Shown one piece after another: positions 46,226 through 55,562 of a stretch of 64,000 nt of DNA. The DNA comes from Phytophthora quininea (taxonomy: Eukaryota > Oomycota > Peronosporomycetes > Peronosporales > Peronosporaceae): contig JAAVTG010000531.1 in assembly GCA_011947345.1 (NCBI GenBank), positions 186,001 to 250,000 on the forward strand, written 5' to 3'. Position 1 is the first letter of the stretch. The number at the start of each line of letters is the position of its first letter. Made by a program: the position numbers and the translations under genes. The notes under the pieces were generated by a model, which worked only from the letters and a program-made list of their open reading frames with translations, did no database searches and was not told where the DNA came from.

Positions 46226-47994
46226 CTATGAAGTGACGGTAGCAAATTTACTTTTGAACCAGGAGTCGATCGAAAACTTGTGACTTGAGCTGAACACGTT
46301 CGATGGCGGTGACAGCTTTTCGTCAGCGTCTTTAAGGTTTGGAAGCTTTCGCGGTACCCCGTTGGGGAACTTCCGAGGGATACTGATCAGCGTACGCTTC
46401 GAGAACTTTTCCTTTTTGGTGGTAGAATCTGTCGCTTTGATCCCAACAACTGCAAAGAGAACAACAGCCATGTCAGGTCCACAACGCTAAAAGCACCAAG
46501 AGTTAATCACTAAAATACTTACCGCCTTTATCTGCTCGCATGACGAAAGCGCGTTGACGTAGTTTACGAGATTGGCGCTCGTTGGTGTCTTCGCTATTTG
46601 CGCTCACTTCAGGTTGCATTAACTCTACTAAGGCCCTTTGACAAGCGGTATTGATATCCTGTTCGACGATTGTCGCGTGCTTATTTGCTTTTCCGATCTC
46701 CACGGCAACGCTGGAGGTATCTTTAAGTAATGCCAAGGCACTCTTCGACCTCTTACCTTTGGAGCTTTCTTTCCCGCGTTCCATGCTCAACGAGACAACG
46801 CTTTCATTGTCATCCTCCAAATTGATGGCTGCCTCCTCAGCGCTTGCTGCCGATACGTCTGGTGAGGTCTCAATTTTCACGGGTTTCTTCTTCACGTTTA
46901 CGGTTTTCCTCTTCGCTTTTACAGGTTTCAGCCTCTTTTTTTCGGTCTCGGCACTTCCAGACCTCCAGGCACCACAAACTCTTCAGGCTTTGTGTTGTCG
47001 CCAGGCTCGAATTCCCCGTAATCGTGTCATGATTGACTTCTTTCTCATGTTTCACAGAGCTGCCGCCAATGTCCTTGTAGATGTGCGTCTGGTAGTGCCT
47101 CTGTCTGCTTGTTAAAAGTTCTCATGCCAACGCTCGTCCCCCATCTCACGCCTTTTCTCGTCCACTGACATGGTTGTGGTCTTGGCATACCCAGCAGGCA
47201 ACATCCCTTTGATAAACACGGGCATCTCTGCCGATGCATCCGAAAGCAGAGCACGGCGTAGCGACTGCTCGAATAAAAACCCATTCGTCCCGGCCCTAGC
47301 CTCATCGTAGTTTTCATCAAAGGCCTGCAACCGACCTCGTTGCCTCGCCTGCCAGCACCTGTTGCATCACCACAATGAGATACTGTAAACCACAGTATCC
47401 TCTCCTTGCTCAACACGAAACCTGTCTCGATGCTCAAAATCTTGGTGGTCGAAGAAATCAACGTGAACTCTCTTCTCCTTCATGAGATTGACAATCCCCT
47501 CCTCCGTTCCAGGCGTTCTAATGGTGATCTACCACGGCATCAGCTAAAAATCTACACATTGTTAAATCATTCTGCTCACCACTGCCGGCCACATGGGCCA
47601 ATTGAGATACTTGACCCAGCACTTGACGGCCCACGTGAACGTGTGATAAGGCGCAACTCGGGGCGAGTCGATGCGAACTACTTCGTCGAACTCTCTGGGC
47701 CAGCCGTCGTACGTGATCTCAACCTGCGGCGACAGACCAGCCGTCAGGACGGCTCTTCAGTTATAAAGAGCACTGAATAATACCTGTCCAGGCGACGGAA
47801 CACTCAGCACGCGGGCCACGTTCCAAGTGCCGTAGGTGTCCATCACGTCTAGAGCCACACGATCAGCTGGGCCATGATTTGTTAACACCAATGGGTGGGT
47901 CTTTACCGATCCAGTCGCCTCGCGCGAGCTCCACCGTCGGGCGCGACGACCTGCGGAGCTCCGACCGCCTCTGGGTCTGCATGGTGCGCGCCAT
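46226..47994 (-). CDS. Tudor/MBT-like plus PWWP protein, paralogue 3
   Basis: Exons 47994-47907, 47848-47784, 47723-47580, 47528-47422, 47358-46523 and 46449-46226, with the same phases as paralogues 2, 4 and 5. Leader MARTMQTQRRSE...ARGDWI, Tudor-like DVMDTYGTWNVARVLSV and VEITYDGWPREFDEVVRIDS, PWWP WVKYLNWPMWPAV then ITIRTPGTEEGI and VDFFDHQDFEHRDRCWQ. Central block: RLQAFDENYDEARAGTNG, SDASAEMPVFIKG, TTMSVDEKRREMG, RQRHYQTHIYKDIG. The tail is basic and acidic, with RQRAFVMRADKG and the terminal VFSSSHKFSIDSWFKSK. Single-base losses lie near 47115, 46990 and 46930. It is probably a chromatin reader. It is closest to paralogue 4, with which it also shares the tail motif ISIPRKF / ISVPRKF. 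Confidence 0.8.
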
Positions 47995-48116
47995 CACGAT
48001 TCGCTGTTTTGGGTCAATATTTCTGGATAATTTTACGACTAATTCTTCAACTAAAACTGAAGTCACAGGACACTGCAGAGTCAATGCTTCCGCTCTGCTG
48101 TACGTCACGCCGCCGA

Positions 48117-50874
48117 TTAGCCAGTCTCGTTCGTGTTCAGAAACTCATCCCTTAGCTTGCTTTTGAACCAAGAGTCCATGCAAAACTGTCGACTTGAGCT
48201 AAACACGCGTGGAGATGGAGCTGCAAGAGGTACACAGGGGAGAAGCCCCGTGACCGACGACCCCAACTCGGGCACCTGAAAACTGCGCTTCACAGAGTTA
48301 TTCGGGACAGGAAACTTGTGTGATGCCCCAGTCGATGTCTTGGCAAACTTCCGCGGTACACTAATTGACGTCTTCTTCGAGTCCCTCACTTTACTGGTTG
48401 AACCTTTAGCCTGGGCTGCAACTGTGAAACATTCGATCATGTCGAAGTCAGTTACGAGTATGCAACAAATGCTAGTTTGATCTAAGCAACAATGGCTTAC
48501 CGTCTTTGTCGGCTCGCATCATGAACGCACGTTCGCGTGGATCATAACATCTTGCTTGTCCAGCTTCGCCACTCGACGTTGGCCCTTCCGGGAGTGGATC
48601 AGGGTGCGTCAGCTCCACATCTTCACTGTTAGCAATAGGGTTAATGATGTCCCGTGCTTCCACTTTGTCAGGATGCTTACTTTCTTCGTCACTATCGTTA
48701 GGAAGCACGGGGCTGCTTTTTCCTGAGGCGGGGATGCACCTTTCGACTCCTCACTGTCGGAACATGGTTCTTTGCTGTCTGCGTTTAACGCCAGGATGCT
48801 GTCACCATCATCCAAACCCACATCCAAGCTGGTATCCACGTTTTCTTCTTCAGTGGTTCCTGCTGGATGAATATAGTATTGTTAGAGAGCAACAAACCCA
48901 GGAAATGGAGTTATTTTTCTTACTTTGACGAACCACGTTCGACGACGGCGGACTCTCCTTTCTCTCGGACACATAGTCCAGACGCTCCGCACTCGCCTCG
49001 CGCGATCGACGTGACTCTACCTCATCCGGACCAGGAGAAATCACTTTGGGCTTTCCCTGCGCTGCAATACACATGATACATTAGGGTTTTGAGATCCAAA
49101 CGAGAGCAGTGAAACACACGCACCCATCACTAGTTGGCCACACACCATCGCCACGTGCTTCTGTGCAGCTTCAGCTACTGCCTCCGCCTCAATTGCCTTT
49201 TTCCTCGCCTCTTCCAGTTCTGCAGCCGCTTTGACTAATTGTGCTTCAAGCAATGAGCCAGCGCCAAGAACATTGGCCGCCTTTAATATTGCAAGAGCTT
49301 CTTCAACTTTGGAGGCTTGTTTCGCGGTAGCAGTGGGCTCCATCGGTTTCGCTTCGACTCGCTCGGGCTCACGACCATCATTTGAAGAATGATCTTCGGT
49401 TGAGATATCGTTCAGGTTCAAATACCCCTCACAGGCGGAGAGCTTCTTCTAGCAGCCATTTTAACCGGGCCTGGACCGGTGTTATACAATATTTCCGTGT
49501 TAGATTTGACACAAAACGCTGTTGAGTATTTGGCAAACGCACCTTTAACTCGCTGTTGTTTTGTGATTGTTTTCTTCTTGCTCGGGGTATTATCTGCTGT
49601 TCTCAGACGCCTTCGTGTTCTCAAACGCCGGCGTTTTTATTCGCGCCTTGATCTACTTGATCATCAGAACTTTCATCGCTGCTATGTATCTCAGATAACT
49701 CGAATGGCACCTCTACCTCTACGTCCGCGCTTTCCTCGGCTTTCAGAACCTCTTTCACCTGTTTTGCAGAATGCAGTCGCTTGTTTTTTGACTTTGGCGT
49801 TCTCATTCTCGACCCCTATCCGACGTGAGGTTCTTGATCGATTTGGTTTCACCGATAGTTGTGTCGCTATAATTTTCATCCTGCTTGAACTTCACGATGA
49901 CCCCGTCGATTTTCTCGTAGATGTGCGTCCGATAATGCCGCTCCCGGTTGTTAAGAAAATTCTTATGCCAAAGTTCCTCCCCATCACCCTCCTCTTCTCA
50001 TCGACCGACATCGTTGTGGCCTCCTCATATTGAGACGGAAGTGACCCCTTCACGAATACTGGCATTTCAGTCGTTGCATCCGACTGCAACGCCAAGCCCA
50101 GCGAGCGCTCAAACTGCGCGCCATTTGTCGCGGCTCGAATCTTATCGTAATTATCATCAAAAGTGCGAAGACGATTCTTTTGCTTCACTTGCCAGCACCT
50201 GGCGCATCAACACTCGTCAGTCTCAACTCGATCACACGCATATCCAAAAGAAATGTACCTGTCTCGACGATCGAAATCTGAATTATCAAAGAAGTCAACG
50301 TGCACTCTTTTCTCCTCCATGAGGTTGACTATCCCTTCTTCTGTTCCAGGGGTTCGAATAGTGATCTACAGCACAACCTCATTAGAACATCGATTCATAA
50401 CAATAAATTTAATGTACAAGTCTACTAACCACTGCCGGCCACATAGGCCAGTTCAGATATTTGACCCAGCACTTGACAGCCCAGGTAAACGTGTGGTATG
50501 GTGCCACCCGGTGCGAGTCCACTCGCACTATCTCGTCGTAAGTATCTTCCCAGCCATCGTACGTGATCTCCACCTGCACCAACAACCAGGCATCAGCAAG
50601 GTGCTACTATTTGTACATTGACCCCACAGACCTCTCCAGAGGACGGGACGCCCAACACGCGAGCCACGTTCCACATTCCATACGTGTCCATCACATCTAA
50701 GACACAAAACAAACATTTATAAAGTTCAGAGAAAAACAGCAGCAGACTGGGGCTGCAGAAACCGAGGTTTGTACCAATCCAGTCGCCTTTCTTGAGCTCC
50801 ACCGTCGGGCGTGGAGACCTGCCATGGCTGCTCCGGTGCTTGTGGCGCCTGTGGGTGAGGATGGTGCGCGCCAT
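48117..50874 (-). CDS. Tudor/MBT-like plus PWWP protein, paralogue 4
   Basis: Exons 50874-50775, 50696-50632, 50573-50430, 50365-50259, 50198-about 49135, about 49062-48925, about 48860-48500 and about 48440-48117. Leader MARTILTHRRHKHRSSHG...KKGDWI, Tudor-like DVMDTYGMWNVARVLGV and VEITYDGWEDTYDEIVRVDS, PWWP WVKYLNWPMWPAV, ITIRTPGTEEGI, VDFFDNSDFDRRDRCWQ. Central block RLRTFDDNYDKIRAATNGAQ, SDATTEMPVFVKG, TTMSVDEKRRVMG, RERHYRTHIYEKID. The tail has VKMAARRSSPP, an Ala/Glu coiled coil (KAAAELEEARKKAIEAEAVA), RERAFMMRADKDG and the terminal VFSSSRQFCMDSWFKSK. Frame breaks near 49990, 49825, 49625, 49430 and 48715 are single-base. Its start lies only 127 bp from the end of paralogue 5. Confidence 0.8.
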
Positions 50875-51000
50875 GAGCCAGCGGCGCCGATATCTGCCTT
50901 CGAATCAAAGACTAAAGTTTGTGTTGAAAACGTGACAGTATTGAAATGTAGCCATCTGAGATTTTCACACGTTCTTCACCTCTCGATTGAACACCTGAAT

Positions 51001-54000
51001 TCATTTTTTATTATTATAGTAGCACATATCACTTTCACATGGTTGGACAACCCGAATGTTGCTCCTGTCATCGTTGGCCAGCTGCGGTGGTGGATTCGGA
51101 GACGTCGTCTCTTCGTCATCGCTGACAGGCAATACTTCGACCTTCTTCTTCAACTCAGAGTGCTTTTGTGCATTTCCTGCAAAACGACACGTTAGAAGAA
51201 GTCATCGATACTTGGTTATCACGTACGTTTGGCAGCATTCTCCTTGCATCGCACTTGTTTCGCGGCTGCTTTTCGTGTTGGGAGCTTCTCTTCACCATCA
51301 AAATGCGACCTCAGCGACAGTTAGCACTCGCCAAACCAATGAGGATTCGATCGTACGAACCGGAGATCTCGGCTAAAAGCTTTTGCTTCTGAATCATCAG
51401 CTCCTGCAGCGATTCCTCAGCGACAACGATTTGCTGATTTATTTGGAAGAGTGCATCTTGTGAGGATTCTTGCTCTACCGCCACCTTCGCACTCTTGGTC
51501 ACCTTTATCGTTGTTGTTGATTTGCCTGAAGTTGCCGAAGCGGATTCTTAGCTGAAAGTTTGAATGTGTCCGTCATGGCATAGCGTGGCATCATTTTCCA
51601 CAGCTGTTGAATTTTGAATTCAGATTGAGATATTCGCCGATGGTTGCCTTGTTTACCTTGTACATCTTTTTAGTTTGATCTGCGTACAGCAACACAAACG
51701 ACGATCACTGGAAAATATCGATAACCAACAATTTGTGCAGCATTTACATATCCGTGATGCTATCGGCGTCTGGCTTATCCGGAGTGACGATTTGTTCATC
51801 GTCGCTAGTACTGGATTTCTCTCTATCTCCAACGTCACTAGATGGCAAAGTGTTTGCAACTGCACGGTATTCCTCTGCAGAAATTCTCTGGAGCTTTGTA
51901 CCACCCTGGTGCGATCACTTTGCAGCTCGCTTTGCCAGTAACGACTTCATCGTCCGCGTTTCAAATTTTGGCTTTGCTTCCATGGCACTGGCTGATTCTT
52001 TCTCACCATTGGACACATCGTGTCCAATGGAAGCGTATTGGTGGGGTTTCTGGTGACGGTCTTTATTATTTGCGAAATTCTTGTACCACAAGCCATTCTC
52101 CATCCTTCGCCTCATTGATTTCACCTCGTTCATTGTGGTGTCCACGAGTGTGCCTCGTGAAAACTTTGGCATTTTCGAAGTGGCATTTGATAGCAGACTG
52201 AATTCCAACGCCTGCTCAAACTCCTCTCCATTCGACTTGGACCTGTTCGTATCGAACTTCATTTGGTACGGTTGCACTTGGGATTTCTCTGTCCAGCATC
52301 TATCGCGGCAACAGAAAATAATTAAACAATAGAAACCCCTGTGTTATCAAAACAAACCTGCCCCAATTAGCGAAAACCGGGTCATCCAAGAAGTCCACCA
52401 GCAATCTCTGCTCCTCCTTAAGATTGTCGATCCCTTCCTCCGTTCCCGGTGTCCGGATCGTTAACTATATTCACAAAGTTCAAACACGTCGATCGGAACA
52501 ATATCAAATAAGAAGGCACTTACAATAGATGGCCAAGCAGGCCACTTTTCGCACATGACCCAGCTTTTGACCGCCCATGTGAACGTGTGACACGGCACGA
52601 GGCGATCACTGTGGACTGGAACCACTTCGTTGTACGTTGCTGGCCACCCGTCGAATGAAACCTCAACCTACAGCACAAAAGACAAAATGATTATCATGCT
52701 AATCAACCAATATGCGATCCGTACTTCACCCGGGGACGGCTGTCTCGTCGCTCTGGCAACGTTCCACACGCCGTCGCAGTTCAGTACATCTACACCTTTG
52801 CCAGGCCAAAATGGCGCCACTCCACTTCAACGTGGTGAAGTAAACAACACTTTTCGATTAGAAAAATCAACTTTTACATTAGAGTGTTGACACTTCACAA
52901 ATCTGTCGAGTAAACGTTCCCACTGGAGGCCAAAGTGGATTAAGCGTAGTGCGTGAACTACAGAGACTGCGTACGTGCGAAACCGGGCATGCTTACGTTA
53001 ACGAAGGCTTTGGCGCGCGCGAAAGCCACTCCGCGCGCTTCTTAGCTAGCCATGGGCGGGAAAACCTTCTTCAGTGCACTTGCCGCAAGTCTTCTTGCTC
53101 TCACTTCGCCATTTTCTGCCTTTCAAGCAAGCCCTCCAGCCCAGTCTTCTCCCACCTTCCCAAGATGCCAAAGACTCCCCACACGACGGCTGCCAGATCT
53201 TGCGTGCTTGCTGCCTACCAATCTGGAGGTGACTGGATGCTTGTGGCCTCACACAACGGTATCCCTCGACGACAGCACGTCGAATCGTTGATGCCGGACG
53301 AGCGGAACTGCGGCCGCGCGGAGGAGTGCGAACCTCTTGCGTCAAGTGTACCCCCGAGATCGAGGCTGCTCTCGAGGAGTATCTCGACGAGAACTGCACG
53401 TACACCCTCACCTCACTGCCATGAAAGACATGGTGCTGTTTGATTTCGGCGTGGAGCTCAGCAAGTCGACAATCAGCAAAAAGCTGAATGACAAACTTTA
53501 CACCGTCAAACAGGTAAGCTTAAGTGATTTAAAACGCTCAAATGCTTCTCAACTAACTTGTCATTGGCCTAATAAATTAGGTCGGCATTGAGCCTAATAA
53601 ATTAGGTCGGCATTGAGCCTATGACATGCAATAGCGAGGTCAATAAGACCAAGCGCATGGTGTTCGCTAAAGAGCTGCGGAAGCACATGGATGCTGGCGA
53701 TTTCATCGTGTACTACGACGAAACCAATTACAATGTTTACTGCAAACGCAGTCAAGGGCGTTCGAAGAAGGGCGAACGGGCTGCGGTCGTACTGCCTCCG
53801 TCGAAAGGCGCCAATCTGCAGGTGCAGTGCGCTGTATCGCCAGAGATAGGACTGGCGCATTACCGCCTACAGCGTGGCAGTATTCGCATGGACGTTAACG
53901 CCGGTTTCGTCGACGAAATCTACGAGAAAGCGACGTCTTCGCCTACCTTTCTTGAGCACTTCCAAGGCAAAAAGTCGTTGTCGTTCTCGATAATGCTCCC

Positions 54001-54663
54001 GCCCATAACCAGACCGAAGAGCTCGTCATGGAGCATGACGACTTGGTGCTGCTGCGGCTGGCACGGTACTCCCGATATGTAACCCCATTGAAGGTAGGCT
54101 GCAGTTTTGATGCCCACTTGCTCGATGAAATGGACGTGCTTTTGATTTTGCTGCAGGCTGCTTCAGCGTGTTCAAAGCCAAGATCAAAGCTGACCTCGCT
54201 TTGTCTCGTGAAGAACTGGTGGCGGCTCGTCCTCGCGGGACGATCGCTGCGGCACGAATGGAGATTCTGGAGCGTGCAGCGAAGCGATGCATTGGCTGCA
54301 TGGACTTGCGCCTGGTGAACAATATGGCGCTTCACTGTCAGCATGCGGTTGCAGCTGCGGAGCGCATGGAGGACATGGAGTATGGCACGTAAGCTCATCT
54401 TCTCTGGCCAGGCTCACTACTTTGGTCAACGCTTTCGCCCCTTTGAATTCTGTTTGTAATGTGATTTTTGCCTAATCAAAATTTTCGGTTTCATTTTTTT
54501 AAAATTCCGATTTGTGTTGGAGTAGCACCATCTTGGCCTGGCAAAGGTGTAGCAGCAAAGCGAAATGCTAAAATGTCGCCCGTCCTAACCACCAGCAAGC
54601 GAATAACTCACCCAACCAGTCTCCTTCCGCTAACATCACCGTCGCTTGGTTCTTCTTCGGCAT
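51001..54663 (-). CDS. Tudor/MBT-like plus PWWP protein, paralogue 5, split by a transposon in intron 1
   Basis: Exon 1 is 54663-54612 (MPKKNQATVMLAEGDWL). Exon 2 starts at 52789 and reads on in frame as DVLNCDGVWNVARATRQPSP; further exons are 52667-52524, 52464-52358 and 52299-about 51905. Intron 1 is 1,822 bp because a mariner-type element occupies it. Tudor-like VEVSFDGWPATYNEVVPVHS, PWWP WVMCEKWPAWPSI, LTIRTPGTEEGI, VDFLDDPVFANWGRCWTE; central block FEQALEFSLLSNATSKMPKF and NKDRHQKPHQYASIG. After AKRAAK an in-frame TGA (51914-51916) precedes a sensible continuation (GDREKSSTSDDEQIVTPDKP, then SITDM). A coiled coil (EESLQELMIQKQKLLAEI) and a last exon ending DMCYYNNKK at 51001 follow. The SWFK motif of the other copies was not found. 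PWWP residues are more divergent, so decay is possible. Confidence 0.65.
52793..52824 (+). repeat. Left terminal inverted repeat
   Basis: 32 bp starting CACCTTTGCCAGGCC; pairs with 54518-54549 (29 of 32 identical). It is directly preceded by TA. Confidence 0.85.
53165..54392 (+). CDS. Mariner/IS630-like transposase
   Basis: The protein starts MPKTPHTTAARSC at 53165 with a helix-turn-helix-like N-terminus. The catalytic core has first Asp in FIVYYDETNYNVY, second Asp in VVVVLDNAPAHNQTEE and Glu in YSPICNPIEGCFSVFK, with 33 residues between the second Asp and the Glu. Two introns fit: 53515-53605, whose acceptor region is duplicated (25-bp unit at 53568-53592 and 53593-53617), and about 54093-54157 (GTAGGC...TGCAG) directly after the catalytic Glu codon. 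Single-base losses occur near 53272, 53421, 53971 and 54069. If these are assembly errors the gene could be intact. It ends MEDMEYGT. Confidence 0.75.
53568..53617 (+). repeat. 25-bp tandem duplication at a transposase splice acceptor
   Basis: CCTAATAAATTAGGTCGGCA and the next five bases (TTGAG) occur twice in direct succession. Each copy contains the same TTAG acceptor followed by GTCGGC. Only the second acceptor (AG at 53604-53605) keeps the transposase frame; use of the first reaches a stop at once. Confidence 0.85.
54518..54549 (-). repeat. Right terminal inverted repeat
   Basis: Inverted copy of the left repeat with three transitions; directly followed by TA (54550-54551). Confidence 0.85.
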
Positions 54664-54778
54664 GGGAAAAGTAGTAGTAGAAACCGAACCACGAACGACC
54701 AAGAAATAATATATTTTGCACGTAAAACTGGCCTTATCGCCTAGGACCTAGGCTAGGTAGCTGCATCAACTTCTCTCC

Positions 54779-55282
54779 TCACTGCAGCACGCAGCTGCCT
54801 CGAATGAGTTCGACGATGTCTGTCTGGGCGCAGCGCTGGCAGCGGTACCACCCGTTGGTCTCGGGCCGCACCTTTCGAGGGTCTCGGTAGAACATTTGGC
54901 CGCAGTCCCGACACGCCGCATAGTCACGAGTGTCAGTACCGTCCAGCGGAGCGAAGGCCGTGGCCACGGGCACCGCTCGAGGCGGCAGGTGGGCCGACGG
55001 ATACACTACCTGCGAGACGCGGCCGTCGCGCAGCACGGACGCTGTCGCTGCGGGGTAGAGCAGTTGCTGCTTGCATACGGGACACACCATCTCCGTCCGA
55101 AGGAAGTTGTCCAGGCAGTGGCCGTGGAACAGGTGGCCGCACTGAGGCTGCTTGACGATGTCTCTCTGCATGAGCTCCTTGTGGCAGCGGGCGCATGCGG
55201 CCGACGAGCCCTTCGAAGGCACGTACGACTGCTGCGGGATGTCGGCCGCGCTCTGCGGTAGTGGCTGGGCAGCGGGAATCAT
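54779..55282 (-). CDS. RING-H2 zinc finger protein (putative E3 ubiquitin ligase)
   Basis: 167 residues from the ATG at 55282 (MIPAAQPLPQSAADIPQ). A compact RING-H2 finger at residues about 31-71: CARCHKEL, then QCGHLFHGHCLDNFL, then CPVCKQQL. A second Cys pair module near the C-terminus (CRDCGQMFYRDP ... WYRCQRCAQ) may bind another zinc. RING-H2 fingers recruit E2 enzymes for ubiquitin transfer; the substrate is unknown. The frame is intact, with no intron. An initiator-like site lies just upstream. Confidence 0.85.
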   Translation of the reverse strand: MIPAAQPLPQSAADIPQQSYVPSKGSSAACARCHKELMQRDIVKQPQCGHLFHGHCLDNFLRTEMVCPVCKQQLLYPAATASVLRDGRVSQVVYPSAHLPPRAVPVATAFAPLDGTDTRDYAACRDCGQMFYRDPRKVRPETNGWYRCQRCAQTDIVELIRGSCVLQ

Positions 55283-55300
55283 AGCGACGTGAACTTTTGA

Positions 55301-55320
55301 GCGAGAATCCGAGAATGATG
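55301..55320 (-). promoter_or_regulatory. Oomycete initiator (Inr)-like site
   Basis: Read on the minus strand, TCATTCTCGGATTCTCGC resembles the oomycete initiator consensus and ends about 19 bp before the ATG of the RING gene. Confidence 0.45.
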
Positions 55321-55562
55321 TTGACGTCCGTGGTGGATTTTCAGCGATTGCGACAGTTGCTCTTGGACTCAAAATGGCTACATGGCATACATTACGAGGA
55401 GTTCACATTTGTGACTATAACTGTCACTAATGTGAATCCCTCGTTCGTTTTGACATGGCTATGTGGAGGCGGCGCGTAGTCAGCATAGCCGTTGCAAGTC
55501 GCCACCGCCCGTGAGAAGGCTCCCTCCTTGGTCCTTCGCTGCCCCTATCCTCGGCGGTAAGC

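Larger units (their letters stand above)
52793..54549 (+). mobile_element. Tc1/mariner/IS630-type DNA transposon with TIRs and TA target duplication
   Basis: The left end CACCTTTGCCAGGCCAAAAT (52793 onward) is matched in inverted orientation by CACCTTTGCCAGGCCAAGAT read leftwards from 54549. Over the first 32 bp, 29 positions agree, and the three differences are transitions. TA dinucleotides flank both ends (52791-52792 and 54550-54551), the usual target duplication of this superfamily. The 1,757-bp element carries one transposase gene on the plus strand. It lies within intron 1 of the fifth PWWP gene, which is on the minus strand; the TA at 52791-52792 is part of that intron's TAG acceptor. 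Confidence 0.85.

Noticed and set aside
53042..53291. Signal-peptide-like frame MGGKTFFSALAASLLALTS as a secreted effector
   Set aside because: It lies inside the transposon, overlaps the transposase start in another frame and has no RXLR or other effector motif; most likely 5' leader sequence of the transposase.
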